From Clostridia bacterium (GTDB lineage: Bacteria > Bacillota > Clostridia > Christensenellales > UBA1242), in the NCBI GenBank assembly GCA_017553065.1, contig JAFZND010000064.1:1-6125 (forward strand): a stretch of DNA of 6,125 nucleotides, read 5' to 3'. The notes beneath the pieces are model-generated. The model ran no database searches. It was not told the origin of the DNA and was given only the letters and a program-made list of their open reading frames with translations. Position numbers and translations under genes: made by a program. Of the stretch, positions 1 through 5,363 are shown one piece after another; position 1 is the stretch's first letter; every line of letters begins with the position of its first letter.

Positions 1-555
1 AAATATAAAGATTTTTTGAAGATTGTTGGTAGAAAAAAAGTAGATATTAACACGTTTTCTAATGGTTGTGAAAATGTTGATACAAAATATTTTGATGAAT
101 ATTTCAAACTAAATCCAAAAAATAAAGATGTAAATATTTCACAACGAATGATAGAAGAAATAGTATCCAATAAAGAAATATTACAACACTACGATACTTC
201 TGGTTGGGAATTTTCTCAATCCATTTATGAATTTCAACAAAACACAGGCGAAGTAGACAACAAACAAATGGATTATTACAGAGAATTTTTGATGATGCAC
301 AAAGATTTAGAGGGTGAAATAAGTTCTGCATGGAAAAATTATTTTGATATGCCAGACCATGCAAACAAAGTGCTACAAAAAATGTATGAAGACAAAATTG
401 TTCCATTTAATGTGTTGTGCAATCCATATTTAAAAATAAAAAATTCAGTCGCTCTTACACTAAGCAATAAGCAAATTGATAAATATTGCAAAGTGATAGA
501 AGCAACAAGAATAGAATTAAATAACTTGCATAGTAAAGAAATTGAAATGAATTAA
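1..555 (+). CDS. Hypothetical protein, 5' end outside the window
   Basis: I do not recognise this protein. The reading frame is open from base 1 to a TAA at 553-555 (184 codons visible). A TTG at 16-18 is the first possible start inside the window, but no stop precedes it and no Shine-Dalgarno sequence sits in front of it, so the gene probably begins further left. The visible part is hydrophilic, rich in Lys, Asn, Glu and aromatic residues, and looks mainly helical. It has no signal peptide or membrane segment, so it is probably cytoplasmic. Landmarks are HYDTSGWEF, YYREFLMMHKDLEGEISSAW and a C-terminal helix ending NNLHSKEIEMN. It ends at a strong terminator, so it is not transcribed with rpmH except by read-through. 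dnaA is the common neighbour of rpmH in Bacillota, and this is not dnaA. Function unknown. Confidence 0.7.
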   Translation, partial: KYKDFLKIVGRKKVDINTFSNGCENVDTKYFDEYFKLNPKNKDVNISQRMIEEIVSNKEILQHYDTSGWEFSQSIYEFQQNTGEVDNKQMDYYREFLMMHKDLEGEISSAWKNYFDMPDHANKVLQKMYEDKIVPFNVLCNPYLKIKNSVALTLSNKQIDKYCKVIEATRIELNNLHSKEIEMN

Positions 556-580
556 TCCACCACGAAAGGTGGATTTTTTT
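555..580 (+). terminator. Rho-independent terminator
   Basis: A perfect 7-bp stem (ATCCACC at 555-561 with GGTGGAT at 568-574) encloses the loop ACGAAA and runs into a T tract through 580. The left arm begins on the last base of the upstream gene's stop codon. It should end that transcript before the rpmH promoter. Confidence 0.9.
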
Positions 581-608
581 ATTTGTAATTATATAAATAC
601 AAATAAGA

Positions 609-638
609 TTGACAATGTGTGGGTATTTATTTTATAAT
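609..638 (+). promoter_or_regulatory. Strong sigma-A-type promoter of the rpmH operon (P1)
   Basis: A perfect TTGACA at 609-614 and a perfect TATAAT at 633-638 are separated by 18 nt. The expected transcript start is about 645, giving an rpmH leader of roughly 110 nt. The strength fits a ribosomal-protein operon. The spacer holds the decamer GGGTATTTAT (621-630), which also occurs in the spacer of the promoter at 3378-3407. Confidence 0.88.
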
Positions 639-640
639 AC

Positions 641-676
641 TTGCAGATTTCCCAAAAGTGTAAATATAATTTACAC
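641..676 (+). promoter_or_regulatory. Perfect palindrome overlapping a possible second -10 box (P2/operator)
   Basis: GTGTAAAT (658-665), a 3-nt centre and ATTTACAC (669-676) form a perfect 8+8 inverted repeat. A consensus TATAAT (665-670) lies in its centre, with a weak -35 (TTGCAG, 641-646) 18 nt upstream, so a second promoter is possible. Bases 659-675 also fit the TGTNA-N7-TNACA pattern recognised by GlnR/TnrA in Bacillus. That is only a pattern match: many dimeric regulators bind similar sites. The palindrome starts about 13 nt after the predicted P1 start and could act as a DNA operator or as an RNA hairpin. The inverted repeat is plainly visible; its role is inferred. Confidence 0.45.
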
Positions 677-685
677 ATCCCGTTA

Positions 686-710
686 TGCTTTTTTATTCAC
701 GGCAAAAGCA
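686..710 (+). promoter_or_regulatory. Possible hairpin in the rpmH leader
   Basis: TGCTTTT (686-692) can pair with AAAAGCA (704-710) as a 7-bp stem with an 11-nt loop in the untranslated leader. No T tract follows, so it does not look like a terminator. It lies about 45 nt before the rpmH start and could affect mRNA stability or translation. The stem is AT-rich and could be chance. Confidence 0.25.
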
Positions 711-755
711 ATTCCCTTAAAATTGTGGAAAAATATTTAAAAGAGGTGTTTAGTA

Positions 756-890
756 ATGAAAAGAACTTATCAACCAAAAAAGAAACAAAGATCAAAAGTT
801 CATGGTTTTCGTGCTCGTATGAAAACTAAAGGCGGCAAAAACGTATTGAAACGTCGTCGCAATCGTGGCAGAAAGAAATTGTCTGCATAA
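756..890 (+). CDS. rpmH: Large ribosomal subunit protein bL34
   Basis: This 44-residue basic protein is ribosomal protein L34, a small component of the 50S subunit that sits among the 23S rRNA helices. It begins [18 protein letters not shown] and continues with the family's RARMKT, a Gly-Gly turn, the Arg-rich RRRNRGRK stretch and the C-terminal LSA, matching the family end to end with the usual length. The ATG at 756 follows GAGGTG (743-748) by 7 nt, a good Shine-Dalgarno sequence. It is the first gene of an operon driven by the promoter at 609-638. rnpA starts 23 nt after its TAA, the classic rpmH-rnpA pairing. Identification is essentially certain. Confidence 0.98.
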   Translation: MKRTYQPKKKQRSKVHGFRARMKTKGGKNVLKRRRNRGRKKLSA

Positions 891-913
891 TTAAAAAAAA
901 GAAAAATAGATTT

Positions 914-1252
914 ATGTTAAACAAACAATATAGATTAAAAAAGCGCAAAGAATTTGCCTATATGTATCGCAAAGGCGATGCTACTCACACAAAATATCTT
1001 ACATTAGTTGTGGTACCTACCAAAATGGACCATGCGCGTGTTGGATTTTCTGTAAGTAAAAAAGTGGGCAAAGCATACAAGCGTAATTTAATAAAAAGAC
1101 AACTAACAGAAATAATTAAAACCACTCTTCCCTATATGGATGCAAAATGTAATTATATTGTTATTGCAAAACCTGGCATTACAGAATTAAATTTTACAGG
1201 GCTAAGAGAAGAAGTTTTGTCTGTTTTGAAACGCAGTGGTCATTATGAGTAA
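914..1252 (+). CDS. rnpA: Ribonuclease P protein component
   Basis: This is the small basic protein subunit of RNase P (112 aa, normal length). It binds the catalytic RNA and the 5' leader of pre-tRNA during removal of that leader. The opening MLNKQYRLKKRKEFAYMYRKG contains the family's R-L-x(5)-F entry. The diagnostic RNR region lies at residues 44-62 as GFSVSKKVGKAYKRNLIKR, with the R-N-x-I-K-R core intact. VIAKPG near residue 83-88 corresponds to the conserved I/V-A-R/K-P strand. The region before the ATG is A-rich but lacks a real Shine-Dalgarno sequence, so translation may rely on the unstructured leader or on coupling to rpmH. Its end overlaps the yidD start by 8 bp. Confidence 0.97.
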   Translation: MLNKQYRLKKRKEFAYMYRKGDATHTKYLTLVVVPTKMDHARVGFSVSKKVGKAYKRNLIKRQLTEIIKTTLPYMDAKCNYIVIAKPGITELNFTGLREEVLSVLKRSGHYE

Positions 1253-1520
1253 AGTTTGGAAAGCAATTATAAGTATTCCAAAATTTATTTGTTATGCATT
1301 TATCTATTTATATCGAATAATCTTGCGTCCAATATTTCCTAGCCATTGTGGGTACACCCCATCATGCAGCGAATATATGTTACAATCCATACGTGAATGG
1401 GGAGTAATAAAGGGAATATCACTTGGAACAAAAAGATTACTTAGATGCAATCCAAGGCACAAATGTGGTTTTGACCCAGTGCCAATCAATCCAAAAGGAG
1501 AACATAAATGGGTATTTTAA
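1245..1520 (+). CDS. yidD: Membrane protein insertion efficiency factor YidD
   Basis: This is a small YidD-family protein (91 aa) that assists YidC-dependent membrane insertion and associates with the inner face of the membrane through an N-terminal amphipathic or hydrophobic helix (about residues 7-30). The family core is clear: YRIILRPIFPSHCGYTPSCS, then EYMLQSIREWGVIKG, then KRLLRCNP and GFDPVP. The three characteristic cysteines are at 35, 41 and 68. The usual CNPWHPGGYDPVP appears as CNPRHKCGFDPVP, so an extra Cys74 replaces a glycine. I chose the ATG at 1245 over a GTG at 1236 because MSKVWK fits the family start. Neither has a Shine-Dalgarno sequence, so the 8-bp overlap with rnpA suggests translational coupling. 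Its 3' end overlaps yidC by 13 bp. Confidence 0.95.
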   Translation: MSKVWKAIISIPKFICYAFIYLYRIILRPIFPSHCGYTPSCSEYMLQSIREWGVIKGISLGTKRLLRCNPRHKCGFDPVPINPKGEHKWVF

Positions 1521-2593
1521 ACAACCTATTATCAGTTTCTGCTCCAGGTGGACTATGGGGAGGATTAATTAATTGGCTTAGTGGTGGTATTGCAAACTAT
1601 GCTGTAGTATTGATTGTGCTAACTCTTATGGTTCGTGCAGTTATATTGCCATTAGATATTGTAAACAAATACACATCAAAAATTAATTCTCGCAAACAAG
1701 CAGAAATAAAACCAATAATTGATAAAATACAAAAGCAGTATGCAAACAATAAAGAAATGCTAAACAAAAAGACCATGGAAGCATACAGGGCAAACAATTA
1801 CAATATTTTTGGTACTTGCTTTACCCTACTAGTTTATATGGTGCTTACAATGGTAATATTCTTTACATTGTTTAGTTCATTAAACAAAATGTCTGCATAC
1901 AAAATTTACAACCAATACATAGATTTGCGTGCAACATATGCACACGAATTAAACTTGGATGAAAATGCTACTGACGAACAAATTGTGTCAGCAGCAACAA
2001 TCACAGAAGAATCAACCGAAGAACAAAAAGCATTGGTAGCAAAAGCAAACGCTGCAGTAGTGGCACGCTTTGACCAAACAAAGGAAAGTTTCCTTTGGAT
2101 TAAAAACATTTGGCGTCCAGATAGTTCGGGCAAGCCAGTGCTAGATTACAAAACATTTGTATCTAGTTCGAAGTTGTCTGATGAAGAAAAAGCAAATATA
2201 ACAGAAGCTTGCTATAATATTGTAATTAATCCAGTACAAGAAGCAAATTCTGGCTGGAACGGATACTTTATTCTTGCAATAGTTGCAGCGGGCTCTACTC
2301 TATTATCATTTTACACAAATACACTTATTTCTAAGTGGCGCGCAAAAAAGAAAAACAAAGAATTTATCAAAGATGCAAGTAGCAGTAAAACAATGTTATT
2401 TGTAATGCCAGCAATTATGGGATTATTTACATTGTTATATAATGCAGCATTTGGTATTTACATTGTCACAGGTAACTTATTTGCAGTGCTTACTGGTCCA
2501 CTAGTAACACTATTTGTAGAATGGTTGGATGAGATAAAACAAAGTAAAGAAAAAGCTAAAAATAAAACAGTTTCTTATAGTAGAAAAAAATAA
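1508..2593 (+). CDS. yidC: Membrane protein insertase YidC/Oxa1 family, with enlarged loop
   Basis: This is a YidC/SpoIIIJ-type insertase (361 aa) that inserts and folds membrane proteins alone or with Sec. Probable membrane segments are about 29-50, 103-126, 250-272, 295-315 and 318-338, the five-helix core. The conserved substrate-contact arginine of the first core helix is R43 (LMVRAVILPLD). Residues 51-102 form the charged cytoplasmic loop with its helical hairpin. The C-terminal tail is basic. There is no lipobox cysteine or obvious cleavable signal. The stretch between segments 2 and 3 (about 127-249) is much longer than in typical Gram-positive YidC; it holds FLWIKNIWRPD (195-205), the counterpart of the family's FLWI-x-DL-x-x-PD. 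The start at 1508 follows AAAGGAG (1494-1500) by 7 nt and overlaps yidD. Confidence 0.95.
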   Translation: MGILNNLLSVSAPGGLWGGLINWLSGGIANYAVVLIVLTLMVRAVILPLDIVNKYTSKINSRKQAEIKPIIDKIQKQYANNKEMLNKKTMEAYRANNYNIFGTCFTLLVYMVLTMVIFFTLFSSLNKMSAYKIYNQYIDLRATYAHELNLDENATDEQIVSAATITEESTEEQKALVAKANAAVVARFDQTKESFLWIKNIWRPDSSGKPVLDYKTFVSSSKLSDEEKANITEACYNIVINPVQEANSGWNGYFILAIVAAGSTLLSFYTNTLISKWRAKKKNKEFIKDASSSKTMLFVMPAIMGLFTLLYNAAFGIYIVTGNLFAVLTGPLVTLFVEWLDEIKQSKEKAKNKTVSYSRKK

Positions 2594-2602
2594 GGAGAAA
2601 AT

Positions 2603-3331
2603 ATGAGAACTATTGAAGTAAGTAGTTCTGATGTTGAAAAAGCTACAGAAAAAGCTTTGCAAATGCTTGAAGCAACAGCTGAACAAGTGTATGTAAAAGT
2701 TATCGAAAAAGGTTCTATGCTTAAAAAAGCAAAAATAGAAGTTACTCTATTTGAATCAGAAGACGAGCGTGAAAGCTTTATGGCAAGCGTAGAAAATGAA
2801 AAGAAGAAAGTTTCTGTACAAGTAAACACAGAAAGTTCTAAAAAGCGTGTGGATATTCCATACAACAAAGAAGAAAACGAACAAGCTTTGAAGCATGCGC
2901 GTGAATTCATAGAAGGATTTATGGGTACATATGGTGTGGAAGCACATATTGATGCTTTTGAGCGCGAAGAAGATATTATCATTTCTGTTAGTGGAGACAA
3001 GATGGGCAACCTAATTGGATTCCACGGCGCAGGACTTGATGCAATACAAACAATTATGAATGCTTATGTAAGAGAGCAAATGCCAAGTTACAAACGCAAA
3101 GTATATCTTGATATTGAGCACTATCGCACAAGACGCGAAGATACACTTGTATCTATGGCAAAGCGCATGGCAGAAAAAGCAATCTCTTACAAGCGTTCTG
3201 TAAAACTTGAGCCAATGAATGCATACGAAAGAAGAATTATTCACAATGCATTAAATGGTGTGGAACACATTGGCACACACAGTGTTGGAGATGAACCAAA
3301 CAGATATTTAGTAATTGATTATGTTGAATAA
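2603..3331 (+). CDS. jag: Jag/KhpB (EloR) family RNA-binding protein
   Basis: This 242-aa protein has the Jag domain order. Residues 1-50 are a Jag_N-like domain, 51-100 a charged linker, about 101-170 a KH domain, and 171-242 an R3H domain with ERRIIHNAL (R210 and H214 of the R-x3-H motif) and the terminal YLVIDYVE strand. The family binds RNA; in streptococci (KhpB/EloR) it influences cell elongation and division, and its gene is typically next to yidC. The start has an excellent Shine-Dalgarno sequence (AAGGAG, 2592-2597, 5 nt spacing), and the gene lies 9 nt after yidC. Two departures are visible: the KH loop reads IGFHG instead of the usual basic IG[KR]xG, and the Jag_N signature KKGFxG is replaced by KGSMLKK (36-42). 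It closes the operon. Confidence 0.94.
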   Translation: MRTIEVSSSDVEKATEKALQMLEATAEQVYVKVIEKGSMLKKAKIEVTLFESEDERESFMASVENEKKKVSVQVNTESSKKRVDIPYNKEENEQALKHAREFIEGFMGTYGVEAHIDAFEREEDIIISVSGDKMGNLIGFHGAGLDAIQTIMNAYVREQMPSYKRKVYLDIEHYRTRREDTLVSMAKRMAEKAISYKRSVKLEPMNAYERRIIHNALNGVEHIGTHSVGDEPNRYLVIDYVE

Positions 3332-3332
3332 C

Positions 3333-3363
3333 AAAAAAGACAACTTTTGTGTTGTCTTTTTTT
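3333..3363 (+). terminator. Rho-independent terminator of the rpmH-jag operon
   Basis: AAAGACAAC (3336-3344) pairs with GTTGTCTTT (3351-3359) around the loop TTTTGT and runs into a T tract ending at 3363. The A tract before the left arm can extend the stem. It follows the jag stop directly and separates the operon from the next promoter. Confidence 0.92.
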
Positions 3364-3377
3364 ATAAAATATGAATA

Positions 3378-3407
3378 TTGACAAAGGGTATTTATATAAA
3401 GTATAAT
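3378..3407 (+). promoter_or_regulatory. Strong sigma-A-type promoter of the forward hypothetical gene
   Basis: A perfect TTGACA (3378-3383) and a perfect TATAAT (3402-3407) with an 18-nt spacer. The predicted start is near 3414, about 13 nt before the ATG at 3427. The spacer contains GGGTATTTAT (3386-3395), the decamer also found in the rpmH promoter spacer. Both boxes being consensus suggests substantial expression unless repressed. Confidence 0.85.
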
Positions 3408-3415
3408 ATTACCAT

Positions 3416-3421
3416 AGGTGA
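3416..3421 (+). promoter_or_regulatory. Ribosome binding site that fixes the start at 3427
   Basis: AGGTGA is an exact complement of the UCACCU segment of the usual 16S rRNA 3' end and lies 5 nt before the ATG at 3427. An in-frame GTG at 3418 lies inside this site and close to the predicted transcript start, so it is unlikely to be used. Confidence 0.75.
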
Positions 3422-3426
3422 AAGTT

Positions 3427-4479
3427 ATGAAAAAGATTCAACTAGAAAGACATTGTGAATTATTTAATGGTATTAAAAAATTAGAAAATATGGCCATTCC
3501 TTATGATTTGGCACTATCATTTTTGTTTAGCAACCCAACAAAAGAAGCTTATGTTACAAATGACGGCGAATTGGCAATAAGCGACTACAATAATGATACA
3601 AATATTTTTCTTGGCATAAAAGGTAATTGTGTAAAATTAAGAATGATGCAAAAAGCTGGTAGTACAATATACACAAGCACAATTACTGTTGATGATGGCC
3701 ACATTGTATTTTGTGAAGAATCAGAAAGTCCAAATGAAATTGAGAAAAGAAGTAGCGAAATTATACAAAAAGATGGCGAAAGATATATTAGAACAGTAGA
3801 TAATGGTCACGAGCACACTGTTCCTGTGGAAAATAGATTTTCTGCTAAGAGGACAGATTATGAACTTTTGGCAGATAGCTCGTATGTGGCAAAAAGTATT
3901 TTGAACTGTGTGCCACAAGAATGGAATAGTGTTTTACCAAAAAACAATGTGCTTGCAACTATTAAAAAAGACTTTGTAAAAATAATTGATATATTTAAAA
4001 CTAGCGATGAAGTATATAGGTCAGCAGTAGAAACACTAATACTTGCCAATGCCCTACCAAGAACAGAAGGCAGTATGAAATTAGAGTGTATTGAAGGTGA
4101 TAAAAAAATTGGTTTGAAATACAATCCAAACAACACTTCTCTATATTGCCAAGTAGATTATGCTGGATATATTACGAAATCTTCCATAATTAATAACAAT
4201 GGCAAATGGAAATGCGAAACAGCTAGCATTGAAAATGGTGAAAAAACCATTGATGTGTCTGAATTTCAATATATGGAAACATGGCATTCTGGCAAAGGTA
4301 GATACATTGTGTCACACGCACATGACGGAGTAAGTCACAGTGTACCTAGTCCAGTAAGAGATGATAACGATTTAGTAAATATCACAACTATTCCATATGT
4401 TGGTAAAAATGCAGTAAATGAAATACATTGCACAATCAATGAAATTTGTGAAGGTCCACAATTTACACTTGAAAGATAA
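3427..4479 (+). CDS. Hypothetical protein made of two tandem ~170-residue repeats
   Basis: I do not recognise this 350-aa protein. It has no signal peptide or membrane segment and should be cytoplasmic. It appears to be an internal duplication: landmarks recur 166-173 residues apart. These are Y26/Y197 in an amphipathic helix, LGIK 62-65/IGLK 228-231, AG 77-78/246-247, an S/T-x-x-I strand with a following N/D-G turn (91/259), C96/C263, RYI 119-121/292-294, G-x-x-H-x-VP at 127-133/301-307 (one residue offset), and YVAKSILN 153-160/YVGKNAVN 324-331. Each copy is read as an N-terminal helical part followed by a beta-rich part. Nine cysteines and a His-rich patch in each copy (HEH; SHAHDGVSH) are visible, but no catalytic motif that I can name. 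It has its own strong promoter and shares a terminator with the opposing gene. Coding is well supported; function unknown. Confidence 0.88.
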   Translation: MKKIQLERHCELFNGIKKLENMAIPYDLALSFLFSNPTKEAYVTNDGELAISDYNNDTNIFLGIKGNCVKLRMMQKAGSTIYTSTITVDDGHIVFCEESESPNEIEKRSSEIIQKDGERYIRTVDNGHEHTVPVENRFSAKRTDYELLADSSYVAKSILNCVPQEWNSVLPKNNVLATIKKDFVKIIDIFKTSDEVYRSAVETLILANALPRTEGSMKLECIEGDKKIGLKYNPNNTSLYCQVDYAGYITKSSIINNNGKWKCETASIENGEKTIDVSEFQYMETWHSGKGRYIVSHAHDGVSHSVPSPVRDDNDLVNITTIPYVGKNAVNEIHCTINEICEGPQFTLER

Positions 4480-4482
4480 AAC

Positions 4483-4509
4483 AAAGCAACACAAAAAGTG
4501 TTGCTTTTT
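4483..4509. terminator. Bidirectional terminator shared by convergent genes
   Basis: AAAGCAACAC (4483-4492) and GTGTTGCTTT (4498-4507) form a perfect 10-bp stem around a 5-A loop. On the forward strand TTTTT (4505-4509) follows; on the reverse strand the stem runs into TTTGTTTT. It lies between stops only 28 nt apart and should end both transcripts. Confidence 0.9.
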
Positions 4510-5314
4510 ATTTAATCATTTCATCTTCTTTATTTAGTATTGTAGCAATAATATCTTGCAAAGGAACTTTGCTTTCTTCTTTTACCATAGGTAAATTTGT
4601 TCTTGATTTTGTTAACTCTTTATCTTTATTTACTTGTGGTGTAGGAAGTTCGTTTACACATTTCTCAATGTAAGTGAATTCGCGGTTAGTCAATTTATCT
4701 TTTAATGCTATGTCCACTAAATCAATTGGTTTGAAAAATGAAGATTTAATATCTCTATAATTAGTAGTAAGTTCAGCATTGGATACATCGCCCGTAATAT
4801 CAGAAATTGTTACAATTGCCTTGTGTGTATTGTATCTTCTTCGTTTTTGTTTTAGGTTAATGTTGTAAATTCTTTCAACCACATCTTCATGGTTTAGTTT
4901 TTCATTAAATATACTATCTTTAAAAATAGATTTTTTAATTAGTGAAAATTTCAATAGTTTGCCGTCAGGAGCAAACAATACATCTATAGTTCTGGAAATT
5001 TGTTCTTTTTCACTTCTACCAAAATTTCTTTCTTCTTCGGTAGGAGTATTATTTTGAATGTTTGTATATCTTAATCCTAGATGGTCAATTCCATTAATTG
5101 GGCACAAATACACAACAACACCATTTGGACGCAACAACTCTCTTACACCATTTTTGTGGTTAATTTCTTTGTACATGCCACGCACCACAAAGTTGCCGTC
5201 TTTATTGTAAAAAAATGTTTTTTGGTGTATGTTTTTAAGTAATGATTTTAATTTGTGATTTTTGCAATGTTTTATGTTCTTATACAAACTTTTTGCAATT
5301 GAATCATTTATCAT
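4508..5314 (-). CDS. Hypothetical protein, convergent to the repeat protein
   Basis: I do not recognise this 268-aa protein. It is basic and hydrophilic with no signal or membrane segment. The N-terminus (1-33) is Lys-rich and helical, and 34-125 looks beta-rich (FFYNKDGNFVV, NGVVVYL, LFAPDGKLLKF). A central KQKRRRY patch (155-161) could bind nucleic acid. The C-terminus has a linker (PTPQVNKDKE) followed by a short helix (QDIIATILNKEDEMIK). I chose the ATG at 5314 over an in-frame GTG at 5329 because the promoter at 5334-5363 predicts a transcript start near 5327, downstream of the GTG. The Shine-Dalgarno sequence is weak (GGGA at 5327-5324). Landmarks HLGLR (78-82), PDG (116-118) and RY (160-161) faintly echo the neighbouring repeat protein, so it may be a distant relative. 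That is unproven. Confidence 0.85.
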   Translation of the reverse strand: MINDSIAKSLYKNIKHCKNHKLKSLLKNIHQKTFFYNKDGNFVVRGMYKEINHKNGVRELLRPNGVVVYLCPINGIDHLGLRYTNIQNNTPTEEERNFGRSEKEQISRTIDVLFAPDGKLLKFSLIKKSIFKDSIFNEKLNHEDVVERIYNINLKQKRRRYNTHKAIVTISDITGDVSNAELTTNYRDIKSSFFKPIDLVDIALKDKLTNREFTYIEKCVNELPTPQVNKDKELTKSRTNLPMVKEESKVPLQDIIATILNKEDEMIK

Positions 5315-5333
5315 AATCTTTATTCCCACTATG

Positions 5334-5363
5334 ATTATACTATATTTTAATATAAAAAGTCAA
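5334..5363 (-). promoter_or_regulatory. Sigma-A-type promoter of the reverse hypothetical gene
   Basis: Read on the reverse strand, TTGACT (5363-5358) and a perfect TATAAT (5339-5334) are 18 nt apart, the same spacing as the promoters of rpmH and the forward hypothetical gene. The predicted start is near 5327, giving a leader of about 13 nt. An 8-bp inverted repeat overlaps both boxes. Confidence 0.8.

Noticed and set aside
555..580. CRISPR-like or mobile-element inverted repeat
   Set aside because: A single short hairpin followed by a T tract right after a stop codon is a terminator; no repeat-spacer array, transposase or terminal inverted repeat was seen anywhere in the window.
641..829. 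62-codon forward frame overlapping the rpmH leader and rpmH
   Set aside because: It runs through rpmH in another frame, starts within the promoter/leader region and has no ribosome binding site; rpmH itself is certain.
2575..3009. 144-codon reverse frame opposite jag
   Set aside because: Ser/Phe-rich translation typical of the antisense of a Lys/Glu-rich gene; no promoter or ribosome binding site, and it covers a well-supported jag.
3418..3420. GTG as the start of the forward hypothetical gene
   Set aside because: It lies inside the AGGTGA ribosome binding site and within a few bases of the predicted transcript start; ATG at 3427 is ideally spaced.
3858..4136. 92-codon reverse frame inside the repeat-protein gene
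   Set aside because: The forward frame has a promoter, ribosome binding site, terminator and internal repeat structure; the reverse frame has none of these.
3427..5314. Toxin-antitoxin or phage-defence assignment for the convergent pair
   Set aside because: No nuclease, kinase, protease, HTH or other diagnostic motif was visible in either protein, and convergent orientation with separate promoters is unlike typical toxin-antitoxin operons.
5315..5329. GTG at 5329 as the start of the reverse hypothetical gene
   Set aside because: It would sit at or before the predicted transcript start near 5327, and no ribosome binding site precedes it.
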